Positions 53,105-61,313 of a stretch of 64,000 nucleotides of DNA are shown here, piece by piece (position 1 is the first letter of the stretch; each line of letters opens with the position of its first letter). The position numbers and the translations under genes are program-made. Below the pieces are notes generated by a model. The model ran no database searches, was not told where the DNA came from, and saw only the letters and a list, made by a program, of their open reading frames with translations. The stretch lies in assembly GCA_023451825.1 (NCBI GenBank), contig JAEXYA010000032.1, positions 1-64,000 on the forward strand, given 5' to 3'. Source of the DNA: Pseudomonadota bacterium (GTDB lineage Bacteria > Pseudomonadota > Alphaproteobacteria > Rhizobiales > Xanthobacteraceae).

Positions 53105-53818
53105 ATGTTTGTTGTGATCGATGACCGAGAGGGCGTCACACAAGGCTATGCGGCCGGTTTTGACCGCGAAGGCGTCGTTTCAATTGGCTTTACTTCCAAT
53201 GACTTCCGCGATTGGCTCGAAGGAGCCGTCGGCAATGATCTGACCGCCATCCGCGCCTTTTTGCTCGGCGACTGTCCGGATCGTACGAGCATTCCATCCA
53301 GTATCCGCAATCGATCGCGCGCTCCGATCATTGCGCTCAACAGCCTGAAGCATCTCAAGCAGACGATCGAACTCTTCGAGGCCGGTGTGGACGACGTGGT
53401 TCACGCACCCGTCCACGTCAAGGAGATCATGGCGCGATCGGCCGTGATCCGCCGTCGCACCGTCGACCAGAATGAGACACCGCAGACCAGCATCATCCGC
53501 GTGTTTCTCGACGGACGGGATCCCGAGATCGCCGGGCGGACACTGGCGCTCCCACGCCGTGAATTGCGCATTCTCGAACACCTGGTCGGGCATCAGGGTA
53601 AGTGGCTGACGAAGACGCAGCTCTTCAATGCCGTGTACGGATTGTTCGATGCGAGTTTCGACGAGAACGTTATCGAAAGCCATGTGAGCAAGTTGCGCAA
53701 GAAGCTGCGCGATCACCTCGGCTTCGATCCGATCGAATCCAAGCGCTATATGGGTTACCGCCTCGACGACATGAAATCACGTTCCATCGGCGAAATGCCG
53801 GTGTCGAAGGCCAACTGA
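53105..53818 (+). CDS. ftcR: Flagellar transcriptional regulator FtcR (Rem-like)
   Basis: The protein has 237 residues from the ATG at 53105, chosen for the AGGGGA before it. The N-terminal 120 residues resemble a receiver domain (MFVVIDDREG with an acidic pair; SRAPIIALNSLKHLKQTIELF) but lack a clear phospho-acceptor signature. The C-terminal 95 residues are an OmpR-type winged helix (LALPRRELRILEHLVGHQGKWLTKTQLFNAVYG, ENVIESHVSKLRKKL, KRYMGYRL). This matches FtcR of Brucella and Rem of Sinorhizobium, which activate flagellar genes during growth. It faces the flagellar operon convergently, which suggests it controls that operon and possibly others. Confidence 0.88.
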   Translation: MFVVIDDREGVTQGYAAGFDREGVVSIGFTSNDFRDWLEGAVGNDLTAIRAFLLGDCPDRTSIPSSIRNRSRAPIIALNSLKHLKQTIELFEAGVDDVVHAPVHVKEIMARSAVIRRRTVDQNETPQTSIIRVFLDGRDPEIAGRTLALPRRELRILEHLVGHQGKWLTKTQLFNAVYGLFDASFDENVIESHVSKLRKKLRDHLGFDPIESKRYMGYRLDDMKSRSIGEMPVSKAN

Positions 53819-53840
53819 GGCTCAGGCCTCGCGCGCAAGA

Positions 53841-53867
53841 GGACGCCGACCAACGGCGTTGGCGTCC
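53841..53867. terminator. Possible bidirectional hairpin between ftcR and the flagellar operon
   Basis: GGACGCC (53841-53847) and GGCGTCC (53861-53867) are perfectly complementary across a 13-base loop, 22 bp behind the ftcR stop. There is no T-run on either side. Confidence 0.35.
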
Positions 53868-54001
53868 ACCGCCGCCTCTCGATCTCCAGCTTTCGATGGG
53901 GAGATTTCAGCGCAGCTCCAAGTACCACACGGATACCACGAAAATCACACACGACCGCTACGCCCACTCGCGGGCCACTTGCTGTTGCGTGGATCGCCGC
54001 C

Positions 54002-54454
54002 TTACCGGCGAAGCTGATCCTTTGAAACATAATTGAAGTCCTGCACGAGGACCTCTTGCAGCGCATCGACATTTAGCCGCTTGTTGACTTGCATCCTCAC
54101 CGCCTGTGCGAATTGCACGAGGTCATAGCGCGCGAGATTCTTGAAATCGAGCTTTCGATCGCCGTAAAGCGTGCGGAAGGCCTCGTCCACCACGAAAGGT
54201 TCGGGGGGAACGGGAAGCTGACGGAGCACTTTTGCGTCGGCCGTGAAGACCAGCTGCGTAATCACATAACCCTGCACATTGCCGTCAGCGATCATCGGCA
54301 CATTGATGACCTTTACTTTTTCATAGACCAACCCTTCGGGCTGGTCCTGTTTCGCGGGCAGTGCCGCCGCCGTCTGCTTCCAGTACACAATGCCGAGGCT
54401 CGTTCCCACGGTGACCAGGCAGGCCCAGACACCGGTCAGAAGCAGCTTCATCAT
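54002..54454 (-). CDS. FliL-like flagellar basal-body-associated protein
   Basis: The protein has 150 residues, with one N-terminal membrane helix (MKLLLTGVWACLVTVGTSLGI) and a periplasmic domain. Features are VKVINVPMIADGNVQGYVIT, LRQLPVPPEPFVVDEAFR, and a C-terminal NKRLNVDALQEVLVQDFNY that is like the end of FliL (surrounding the stator). Identity to classical FliL is low, so the call is by pattern and location. It starts 4 bp inside the preceding gene (ATGA overlap) and is the last gene of the operon. FliL proteins help stator function and torque. Confidence 0.6.
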   Translation of the reverse strand: MMKLLLTGVWACLVTVGTSLGIVYWKQTAAALPAKQDQPEGLVYEKVKVINVPMIADGNVQGYVITQLVFTADAKVLRQLPVPPEPFVVDEAFRTLYGDRKLDFKNLARYDLVQFAQAVRMQVNKRLNVDALQEVLVQDFNYVSKDQLRR

Positions 54455-54939
54455 GAGCGTGGTCCCGACGTCGCCAGCGAATATGTGCCATCGGATTCGA
54501 CTTCCTGAATCGATTTCGCAATGATGGCCGACACTTCGCGTACCGCGTCGAGATGGATTTGCAGCGCAGCCTGATTACGGATCAGGCTTGCGCGGAGATG
54601 AGTCAGTTGCGGCGTAACACGCGGGTCGTCCTGAATGTCGGATGCAAATCGGATCGCACGGGTCAGTTCAAGCAGTCCGCGATTTTTCCGTTGGCTAAAA
54701 GTATCGAAATCAACGACGGCGCGCGATTCGAGCTTCGACGTTTCTTCGTCGATCGTCGCCTTCAACCGCTCGATGGCGACAAGCGCATTGCTCTGAGTGC
54801 CCAGCCATTCCGCCGGAGCGCCACGCTCCTGCATCGGAAGTGCCGCCGTATCCGCCGTCGCCAGACTATCCGGATCAGGAATGGCGAGTACCTGCATCTC
54901 CACAGATGAGGTGGCTTCCTGCTGCTTGATCTGTTCCAT
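54451..54939 (-). CDS. FlgN-like flagellar chaperone candidate
   Basis: The 162-residue, mostly helical protein has a disordered, acidic N-terminus and then ALVAIERLKATIDEETSKLE, FSQRKNRGLLELTRAIRFAS and LRASLIRNQAALQIHLDAVR. The heptad-like helices and the position with hook-associated protein genes fit FlgN-type chaperones for FlgK and FlgL. No signature motif proves it. It lies between the rod-binding gene and the FliL-like gene and overlaps the latter by 4 bp. Confidence 0.55.
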   Translation of the reverse strand: MEQIKQQEATSSVEMQVLAIPDPDSLATADTAALPMQERGAPAEWLGTQSNALVAIERLKATIDEETSKLESRAVVDFDTFSQRKNRGLLELTRAIRFASDIQDDPRVTPQLTHLRASLIRNQAALQIHLDAVREVSAIIAKSIQEVESDGTYSLATSGPRS

Positions 54940-54973
54940 GTGTCATCGCTTCCGTATTGGCCGTGATCGACCG

Positions 54974-55429
54974 TTATGCTTCGTTGCCCGGTGTTGCGAC
55001 CGCGCGCGATTTTGCCAGTTGCTGGGCAATGCCAATACCTTTGCCCTTCGCCATTTCATTGCCGATCTGCTCGGCCATCATCGAGCGCCAGATATTGCCG
55101 GCGCTGCCTTTGCCGAAGACTTGCTCCGCATCCTTGGGAAGCATCGATTCGACGAACATCTGCAGGACGAACGCCTCGAACTTGCGATAGACGCCGTGGC
55201 TTCCTTCGTTCTGACGAATTATCGGCGTGGTCGGAACAGGGCCGCCGGTTGGTACCGGCATTGCCTGGCTCTGGCCCGACGCGAACTCGCCTTTCAGAAC
55301 CGACGCGAATTCGGCATCAGATGCTGGCGTCATACGCTCGAGCCGGCTCACCGCGCTGCGCTGGGCAACCGGATCAGCAGCGTTGATGACATCCGTAATC
55401 AGATCGTTCGCGATCGGTGCGACCGTCAT
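54974..55429 (-). CDS. Rod-binding protein (FlgJ N-terminal-type)
   Basis: The protein has 151 residues. The C-terminal 75 residues carry the rod-binding domain: KFEAFVLQMFVESMLPKDAE, QVFGKGSAGNIWRSMMAEQ and GNEMAKGKGIGIAQQL. This is the FlgJ/CheL-type domain that helps rod assembly in the periplasm. The muramidase half of enterobacterial FlgJ is missing, as is usual in Alphaproteobacteria. The N-terminal half is low in complexity with no clear signal peptide. It is part of the flagellar operon. Confidence 0.8.
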   Translation of the reverse strand: MTVAPIANDLITDVINAADPVAQRSAVSRLERMTPASDAEFASVLKGEFASGQSQAMPVPTGGPVPTTPIIRQNEGSHGVYRKFEAFVLQMFVESMLPKDAEQVFGKGSAGNIWRSMMAEQIGNEMAKGKGIGIAQQLAKSRAVATPGNEA

Positions 55430-55456
55430 ATCATGCTCCCAGCAAGCTCGGTTAGA

Positions 55457-55852
55457 TCAGCTATTTTGACTCAGCCGTCGGACTGCTTTGTCGATTTCGT
55501 CGTCAAGCATCCGCTTCTCGTCTTCTTTTGCCGCGCGTCCCGTCGCGAGTTGAACGAGATGTTCGACATGCTTGAGCTTCCGGCCTTCCGCTTGCGCAGT
55601 TTCGGAAAGCCGTTCCCTGACTTTCGCTATTGCACCTTGCTCCACGCTTGCGGCGCGGAGACTTTTCCCCGCGATCCGGACCAGGAGATCCTGAAGCTTG
55701 GTCTCGTCATTGAATGCTTCGATAATGCGCCGTTGCTTATCCTCCAGCTCGGTTTCCCGAGCCTGACACTCCATCAGATTCCATTCGGCGATGCGGTGAA
55801 GCCTCGCCTGGACGGCGGCGATGCGGCGTATCTTGCGGTCCCGTTTCTGCAT
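55457..55852 (-). CDS. FliJ-like flagellar export coiled-coil protein
   Basis: The 131-residue protein is predicted to be almost entirely coiled coil (RIAEWNLMECQARETELEDK, RRIIEAFNDETKLQDLLV, and a C-terminal KEDEKRMLDDEIDKAVRRL). Length, helical content and the position directly behind fliR match FliJ, the soluble coiled-coil of the export ATPase complex. No sequence signature is definite, so the assignment rests on shape and context. It is 6 bp away from fliR. Confidence 0.6.
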   Translation of the reverse strand: MQKRDRKIRRIAAVQARLHRIAEWNLMECQARETELEDKQRRIIEAFNDETKLQDLLVRIAGKSLRAASVEQGAIAKVRERLSETAQAEGRKLKHVEHLVQLATGRAAKEDEKRMLDDEIDKAVRRLSQNS

Positions 55853-55858
55853 CGTTCC

Positions 55859-56602
55859 TTACCCGGACAGCCATGCTGCAAAGGCAATGCTGAATTGGAG
55901 GATCATCTCGCGACCGGACAGATAGAGCAGCATCAAGCCTCCCATCAAAACGAAGGGCAGCGAGATGAAATAAACAGGAATGCTGGGTGTCAGCTTGTTG
56001 GCGAGGCCGACTGCGAAATTCACAATCACTGCATAGATCACGAAAGGGCTCGCAACACGCAGCGCCAGAGTAAATGCCTGGGACAGGTGATCGACGAGTT
56101 GGCTGAGCCCACCTTCCGCACTAATGCCCGTGGCCGGCAACCAGACCTGGTATGAGCCGATCAGCCCGCGCAACAGCTCCCAATGCTGTCCGGTCACAAA
56201 GAATATGACCGTCGCGGTCAGCGTGATCAGCGGTACAAGCGCCGGAACATGTTCATTGTCGTCAACGACACTCGGCATCGTGAGGCCGATGCCGGATGCG
56301 ACGAAGGTCGCCATTGTCTCGAGCGCGGCGAAAAACATGCGTGCTGTGAGCCCGATCACCAGGCCCACGAACAGTTCAGAGAAGATGAGGCGTATCAGAT
56401 CCGACGACGCGGCACCTTCCACGGCAGGGCGAACCGACGTTTCGAGAAGCGGCGTCAGCATCAAAGTGACGCTCACCGCAAGGAAAAGGCGGACCTGCAT
56501 CGGGATGTTCACGCGGGAATAGCCGGGCGCCACCATCATGCACGTACCAACGCGGCAGAAGACCAGAAAGGCAACGAGAACGGAAACCGAGGTCCCCGTC
56601 AT
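55859..56602 (-). CDS. fliR: Flagellar export gate protein FliR
   Basis: The 247-residue membrane protein has about six hydrophobic segments (VLVAFLVFCRVGTCMMVAPG at the N-terminus; IFSELFVGLVIGLTARMFF; ALVPLITLTATVIFFVTG; FVIYAVIVNFAVGLANKL with PSIPVYFISLPFVLMGG). These are typical of FliR in the type III export gate. The ATG at 56602 overlaps the flhA stop by one base (TGATG), so translation is coupled. FliP and FlhB, its gate partners, are not in the window. Confidence 0.93.
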   Translation of the reverse strand: MTGTSVSVLVAFLVFCRVGTCMMVAPGYSRVNIPMQVRLFLAVSVTLMLTPLLETSVRPAVEGAASSDLIRLIFSELFVGLVIGLTARMFFAALETMATFVASGIGLTMPSVVDDNEHVPALVPLITLTATVIFFVTGQHWELLRGLIGSYQVWLPATGISAEGGLSQLVDHLSQAFTLALRVASPFVIYAVIVNFAVGLANKLTPSIPVYFISLPFVLMGGLMLLYLSGREMILQFSIAFAAWLSG

Positions 56603-58689
56603 CAAGAGATCGCTCCGAGCGATTTGACCTCGGCGCCCCGCGCAATTTCCACATGTGACAGTACCGGAAGCGTCGGGAACATCCGCTCGGTGATCATGCG
56701 CACATAGGGACGGACCTCCGGAGGCGCAACGAGGACGGCAGTATCGCCAGTGGCTGCGGCCTTCCGGACGGCATTGGAGACATCATCTGCGAACTGCTCC
56801 ACAAGTCGCGGATCGGCATCGAACTCGACGATCTCGCCCTTGCCGTCACGCTTGAGGCTCTGGTGGAATGCGAGATCCCAGCGATTGCCGAGACGCAGCA
56901 CTTTAAGCACACCGTTGTCGGCGAAATCGCCGCAGATCTGTTGAGCGATCCGCATCCGGACGTGCTCCGCGATCTGTTCCGATCGGCGGACATGCGGCGC
57001 GATTTCCGCAATGGCTTCGAGAATGAGATGCAGATTGCGGATCGAGACCCGCTCCGCGAGTAGCAGTTTGAAAACGGCCTGAAGGCCGGAATAGGATATT
57101 TGCGACGGCACCATGTCTTCGACCAGCCGCTTATATTCGGGCTCTAGCCGATCGATCAGCGCGCGTGTGTCCTTGTAGGTGAGCAGCTGTGCCAGATTGT
57201 TGCGAATGACCTCACTGACATGCGTCAGCAGAATCGAGATATTGTCTGCAACCTTGAATCCATCCTGCTTGATTTCATCGACGAAAGCCTGCGGAACCCA
57301 CATGGCTTTCATGCCGAATGCCGGTTCAATGGTCTCGTCACCAGGCACGTCCGGCCGGTGGTCGCCATCGAACAAGACCATGGACTCGCCGATACGGAGC
57401 TCGTGATGGGCAACGATCGTGCCGTAAATCTTGATCCGGTATGACTTGGGCCCGATCGACAGATCATCGGTGAGCTTGATTTCTGGAACGACGAAACCGT
57501 ATTGCGTCGCGAAGCGGCGACGAACCTTGGCGACACGATGCGCGAGTTCGCCATGCGCGCTGAGCATCTGGATCGCGAGCTGACTGCCCACGCAAAGCTC
57601 GATATCCGAGGTCTTCAGCAGTTCCTTGACCGAGTCTTTCGCTTCGATCTGGGCCTTTTCCTGAACCTGAGCCAACCGAGCCTGCTCGATCTTGTCACGT
57701 GCAGCCTGCTTGCGCGGCAGGGTGAAGCTCATGAAGCCCATGATCGTGCCGAGCAGCGCAAAGGGGAGAAACGGAAGTCCAGGCAGCAAGCCGAGCGCGA
57801 ACATCATCAGCGCGGCGACCGATTGCGCACGCGGATAGGCGCCAAGTTGTTTGAGAACGGTCTGCTCCGCCGAGCCTCGCGTGCCACCCTTTGACACAAG
57901 GAGGCCGGCCGACAGCGACACGATCAGGGCGGGAATTTGCGAGACTAGGCCGTCGCCGACCGACAGCTTGACGAAAACGTCAGCTGCGCGCGCCAGCGGC
58001 ATCCCGTGATGCGTGACGCCGATGATGATGCCGCCAAAAATGTTGATGGCGGTGATGATCAGGCCGGCGATGGCGTCGCCGCGAACGAATTTGGACGCAC
58101 CGTCCATGGCGCCGAAAAACGAGCTTTCTTCCTCAAGCTCGCGCCGGCGCGACTGTGCTTCCTTGTCGTCGATGAGGCCGGCGGAAAGATCGGCGTCGAT
58201 CGCCATCTGCTTGCCGGGAATGGCGTCGAGCGTGAAGCGCGCACCGACTTCGGCGATACGCGTGGCGCCTTTGGTGATCACCACGAAATTGACGGTCACC
58301 AGGATCGCGAAAATGATCAGACCGATGACAAAATCGCCGCCCATCACGAATTTGGCGAAACCCGCGACGACATACCCCGCCGCGTGCTCGCCCTCGCCGC
58401 CATGCGAGAGAATGACGCGCGTGGTGGCAACGTTCAGCGCCAGGCGCAGGATCGTCGCGATCAGCAGAACGGTCGGGAACGCGGAGAAATCCAACGGACG
58501 CTGGATCCACAACGACACCATCAGGATCAGCGCGGACAATGCGATGGAGAACGACAGTCCCACGTCGATCAGGAACGTCGGAACTGGCAGGACCAGCATC
58601 ACCAGGATTGCGACAATGCCAAAGGCAAATGCCACATCGGTTCCGATTCTCCGTTCACTCGGGGGGGCGGAGATCGTTACATCGGCCAT
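56602..58689 (-). CDS. flhA: Flagellar export gate protein FlhA
   Basis: The protein has 695 residues. About eight membrane helices lie in the first 330 residues (IVAILVMLVLPVPTFLIDVG; FSIALSALILMVSLWIQRPL). The conserved cytoplasmic loop contains FVKGDAIAG-like FVRGDAIAGLIITAINIFGG, and ALIVSLSAGLLVSKGG follows. The large cytoplasmic C-terminal domain has KVADNISILLTHVSEVIRNN, LLAERVSIRNLHLILEAIAE and VLVAPPEVRPYVRMITERMF. It forms the nonameric ring that receives export substrates. It is followed directly by fliR. Confidence 0.96.
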   Translation of the reverse strand: MADVTISAPPSERRIGTDVAFAFGIVAILVMLVLPVPTFLIDVGLSFSIALSALILMVSLWIQRPLDFSAFPTVLLIATILRLALNVATTRVILSHGGEGEHAAGYVVAGFAKFVMGGDFVIGLIIFAILVTVNFVVITKGATRIAEVGARFTLDAIPGKQMAIDADLSAGLIDDKEAQSRRRELEEESSFFGAMDGASKFVRGDAIAGLIITAINIFGGIIIGVTHHGMPLARAADVFVKLSVGDGLVSQIPALIVSLSAGLLVSKGGTRGSAEQTVLKQLGAYPRAQSVAALMMFALGLLPGLPFLPFALLGTIMGFMSFTLPRKQAARDKIEQARLAQVQEKAQIEAKDSVKELLKTSDIELCVGSQLAIQMLSAHGELAHRVAKVRRRFATQYGFVVPEIKLTDDLSIGPKSYRIKIYGTIVAHHELRIGESMVLFDGDHRPDVPGDETIEPAFGMKAMWVPQAFVDEIKQDGFKVADNISILLTHVSEVIRNNLAQLLTYKDTRALIDRLEPEYKRLVEDMVPSQISYSGLQAVFKLLLAERVSIRNLHLILEAIAEIAPHVRRSEQIAEHVRMRIAQQICGDFADNGVLKVLRLGNRWDLAFHQSLKRDGKGEIVEFDADPRLVEQFADDVSNAVRKAAATGDTAVLVAPPEVRPYVRMITERMFPTLPVLSHVEIARGAEVKSLGAIS

Positions 58690-58764
58690 GACGCTTCCTG
58701 CGCGAATATCATCGCCGCATTTTGCAGCGCCGACCTTGCGCGAGGGTGGCGGGCGCGTTTCCGG

Positions 58765-59031
58765 CTAGAAACCGCTCTCGATACGACCGTAAAGAACCTC
58801 CGTGAACGCGTAGATATGCGCTCCCATGAAAGTGCCGGTCACGGCGACGACGATTAGCATCACCACGATCTTCGGGATGAACGTCAGCGTCATCTCCTGC
58901 ACTTGGGTCAACGCCTGCAGCAAGGCGATCGTGATGCCGACCAGCATCGCCGAGCCGACGGCAGGACCGGCCGCGACAATGATGGTCCAGATGGCCTGCT
59001 GGGCGATATCGAGCGCGTCGCGTTCATTCAT
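58765..59031 (-). CDS. fliQ: Flagellar export gate protein FliQ
   Basis: The 88-residue protein has two membrane helices (AIWTIIVAAGPAVGSAMLVG; KIVVMLIVVAVTGTFMGAHI) and the conserved ALLQALTQVQEMTLTFIPK between them. That is the complete FliQ layout. It is 2 bp behind flgD on the same strand and 75 bp before flhA. Confidence 0.95.
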   Translation of the reverse strand: MNERDALDIAQQAIWTIIVAAGPAVGSAMLVGITIALLQALTQVQEMTLTFIPKIVVMLIVVAVTGTFMGAHIYAFTEVLYGRIESGF

Positions 59032-59033
59032 GA

Positions 59034-59441
59034 TCAGCTGATCGTGATGCCGGCGCCGAGCGCGACCTTCACGCCATTCTCGAGCGTCGCCACTGCGCCG
59101 CCGGTGATGATGGTCACTTCCTTGATCTTGCTGGAAGTGCTTTGCCCCCTTTCATCGGTGAAGGTTGCCGTACGGCCAATCAAACCCTCCGCCTGCTGGA
59201 TCGCGCTGGACGACAGCAGACTATCGAGCTTCGCATTGGTCTGCACCGCCTGTTCGACCGTTGAGAGCTGGGCGAGCTGGCTCATATATTGGGTCGAATC
59301 GGTCGGGTTCGTCGGGTCCTGGTTGCGCATCTGCGCGATCAGAAGCTGCAGGAAGCCGTTATAGTCGATCATCCCGGCCGATTTGGCCGAGGACGTGGAC
59401 TGATTGGTCGTGCTGTTGGCGTTGATGCCGCTGACTTCCAT
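59034..59441 (-). CDS. flgD: Flagellar hook capping protein FlgD (short form)
   Basis: The protein has 135 residues from the ATG at 59441, preceded by GGAGAAG. It carries the FlgD N-terminal signature NGFLQLLIAQMRNQDPTNPT and MSQLAQLSTVEQAVQTNAKL, and a short C-terminal part (GLIGRTATFTDERGQSTS). The usual FlgD has a longer Tudor/FN3-like C-terminus; the short form seems normal for rhizobia. It caps the growing hook while FlgE subunits add. It is 16 bp behind flbT. Confidence 0.92.
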   Translation of the reverse strand: MEVSGINANSTTNQSTSSAKSAGMIDYNGFLQLLIAQMRNQDPTNPTDSTQYMSQLAQLSTVEQAVQTNAKLDSLLSSSAIQQAEGLIGRTATFTDERGQSTSSKIKEVTIITGGAVATLENGVKVALGAGITIS

Positions 59442-59457
59442 TTCCGCTTCTCCGGTT

Positions 59458-59880
59458 TCAGGCGACTGCCACGGGCAGCAACATCTCAGCACTTGTCAGA
59501 ATCGACTGTTCGATTTCGAACAGAGAACGAATCTTGCGCAACGCCTCGTAATAGCGCCCTGCGTCCACCAATGTTTCGACCGCATCGAGACCACCGAGCA
59601 ATTCGGCATTGTCGGCCGCGGCGTAAAGAGCGCAGCGCTGATGTCCGAACACCGATTTCGCCTGCTCGATATCGCCCGGGCTCATCAACATGAGCTGCAC
59701 GACGAAATAGAGCTGACGCATCGGCGTCGTCGCATCCTCGACTTGCATGACCTGGCTTTCCAGCAGGAACGTCACGTCATTGACCAGTTCCAATGTCACC
59801 TTGCGATCGACACGCAGCACGGCGCCATTGACGTAAATCTTCTCGCCGCTGCGGAGCGAGATACACATTGGCTTCTTCAT
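59458..59880 (-). CDS. flbT: Flagellin biosynthesis repressor FlbT
   Basis: The protein has 140 residues from the ATG at 59880. It has the FlbT core, ISLRSGEKIYVNGAVLRVDR, then a helical C-terminus with YYEALRKIRSLFEIE. FlbT binds the 5' region of flagellin mRNA and controls its decay in Caulobacter; related proteins in rhizobia can act positively. It overlaps flaF by 4 bp. Confidence 0.93.
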   Translation of the reverse strand: MKKPMCISLRSGEKIYVNGAVLRVDRKVTLELVNDVTFLLESQVMQVEDATTPMRQLYFVVQLMLMSPGDIEQAKSVFGHQRCALYAAADNAELLGGLDAVETLVDAGRYYEALRKIRSLFEIEQSILTSAEMLLPVAVA

Positions 59881-60224
59881 CCGAGCGAATCCCGGATCGC
59901 CACATTGACGGCCACGAGGTCCTCGACTTCGCTCAGCTGGCTTTCGCGATTGCGCTCGGCTTCCTTGACGATCCACAGGCCGATGGAAATCAACTGTCCC
60001 CGCAGCTGCTCCGGCAGGCCGTTGCGCGAGTTCGAAAGATCCTGAATGAAGAACGCCCACAGATCGCGGATATAGAGAAACGCATCGGTCTGTTCCGGCA
60101 AAGTAAGTTCGCCCGCCTGCATCTTCTGCAGCAAGCGAATACCGTGATTGAGCGCTCGCTTTTCGCGCGAACGGGCTTCGCTGCCACCGTCCTCGATCTC
60201 CGCGTCGTAACTTGCCAATGTCAT
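59877..60224 (-). CDS. flaF: Flagellar biosynthesis regulator FlaF
   Basis: The protein has 115 residues from the ATG at 60224 (MTLASYDAEIEDGGSEAR); the frame is open for a few more codons from a TTG. The helical body with REKRALNHGIRLLQKMQAGE, LYIRDLWAFFIQDLSNSRN and LISIGLWIVKEAERNRE is typical of FlaF. FlaF works against FlbT to let flagellin be made once the hook is finished. It sits between flgL and flbT. Confidence 0.93.
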   Translation of the reverse strand: MTLASYDAEIEDGGSEARSREKRALNHGIRLLQKMQAGELTLPEQTDAFLYIRDLWAFFIQDLSNSRNGLPEQLRGQLISIGLWIVKEAERNRESQLSEVEDLVAVNVAIRDSLG

Positions 60225-60264
60225 GTCGAAGGACAACCCGCTGTTTTATGGAAAATGAAGTCGA

Positions 60265-61308
60265 TCAGAGATAATTGAGGATGCTGAGCCTTTGGATCTG
60301 CACCGAAAGCGCATGCGACATTTCGAGCTGATTCTGCAGGCTCGTCACGCGGACCGACGCCTCTTCGGGATCGACACTTTCCATCGCATTCACCTGCTTG
60401 GTGACGATATCACTCTGTACCTTGAGGCGGCTGCTCGCCTTGGTGGTCAGCTCCTGCGCCGTACCGAGGCGCGCACCGACGCTTGCGAGATCTGCGACCG
60501 CACCGGCGACCAGCAACAGCGCCTTGTCGGTGACAACCTGGAAGGTCGACTGATTCATCGTCTCGACGCCGAGGCCTGAGAGCATCGTATAGGCCATCGC
60601 CAACTTGCGGAACGCGACATCATTGGCACTGGCGGACGCCTCGATGGTCTGTGTCGTCGAAATTCGACTGCGCATGACCTGATCCGAGGCCGACGACCAG
60701 TTCGTACCCCAGGCCGGATCAGCGAACTCTGCCGCAAACGCGTTGTCGAGGAACGCCTCCATGTCTGCCGGGAGAATTCCCGCGGCGCCTGGCGCACCCG
60801 GCGCGAATCCGAACGCCGCAGTAAATGCGGCATCGACTGCGGTCTTGCTTGCCGAGCCGTCTTCGTAAGGGGTCATCGGCTGTTGCGCCGTATTGATGCC
60901 GCCGAACAGAAACTGGCCGTCCATGGACACGTTCAGCGACGCCAGCAAGGATTGGAGATTTGTTGCTGCCGGCTGCGAGATGACGCCACCACCATTGGCC
61001 GAATTACGCGCCGCCAGCAGATCTTTTTGGAACGACTGCGCCGTCTCGATCAGCTGCGACAAGCGCTCCTGCCCAACTTCCAGTCGGGCACCGACGAGCG
61101 CGTTGGTATCGACGAGCTTGTCGATCTCCAGCAGCTCGGCGCGAAGCGTCACATTGCGGCCGGTCAAGGCCCCCAGTTCCTTGCCGACATCGTCGTGTCG
61201 GCCGGTTGTCACTTCCTTCACGCCCTTTGCAATTGCCACCTGGCTCTTGGATGCCGAGATGCGCAACGTCGTCGCGATCGAGTTCGACGAGATGAATGTC
61301 GCAGCCAT
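60265..61308 (-). CDS. flgL: Flagellar hook-filament junction protein FlgL
   Basis: The protein has 347 residues. A flagellin-type N-terminus (SQVAIAKGVKEVTTGRHDDV) and C-terminus (VQSDIVTKQVNAMESVDPEE ... LSVQIQRLSILNYL) form the coiled D0/D1 ends. The middle contains LLASLNVSMDGQFLFGGINT, which is a typical FlgL feature. It links hook and filament together with FlgK. It starts 5 bp behind the flgK stop. Confidence 0.92.
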   Translation of the reverse strand: MAATFISSNSIATTLRISASKSQVAIAKGVKEVTTGRHDDVGKELGALTGRNVTLRAELLEIDKLVDTNALVGARLEVGQERLSQLIETAQSFQKDLLAARNSANGGGVISQPAATNLQSLLASLNVSMDGQFLFGGINTAQQPMTPYEDGSASKTAVDAAFTAAFGFAPGAPGAAGILPADMEAFLDNAFAAEFADPAWGTNWSSASDQVMRSRISTTQTIEASASANDVAFRKLAMAYTMLSGLGVETMNQSTFQVVTDKALLLVAGAVADLASVGARLGTAQELTTKASSRLKVQSDIVTKQVNAMESVDPEEASVRVTSLQNQLEMSHALSVQIQRLSILNYL

Positions 61309-61313
61309 GTCGC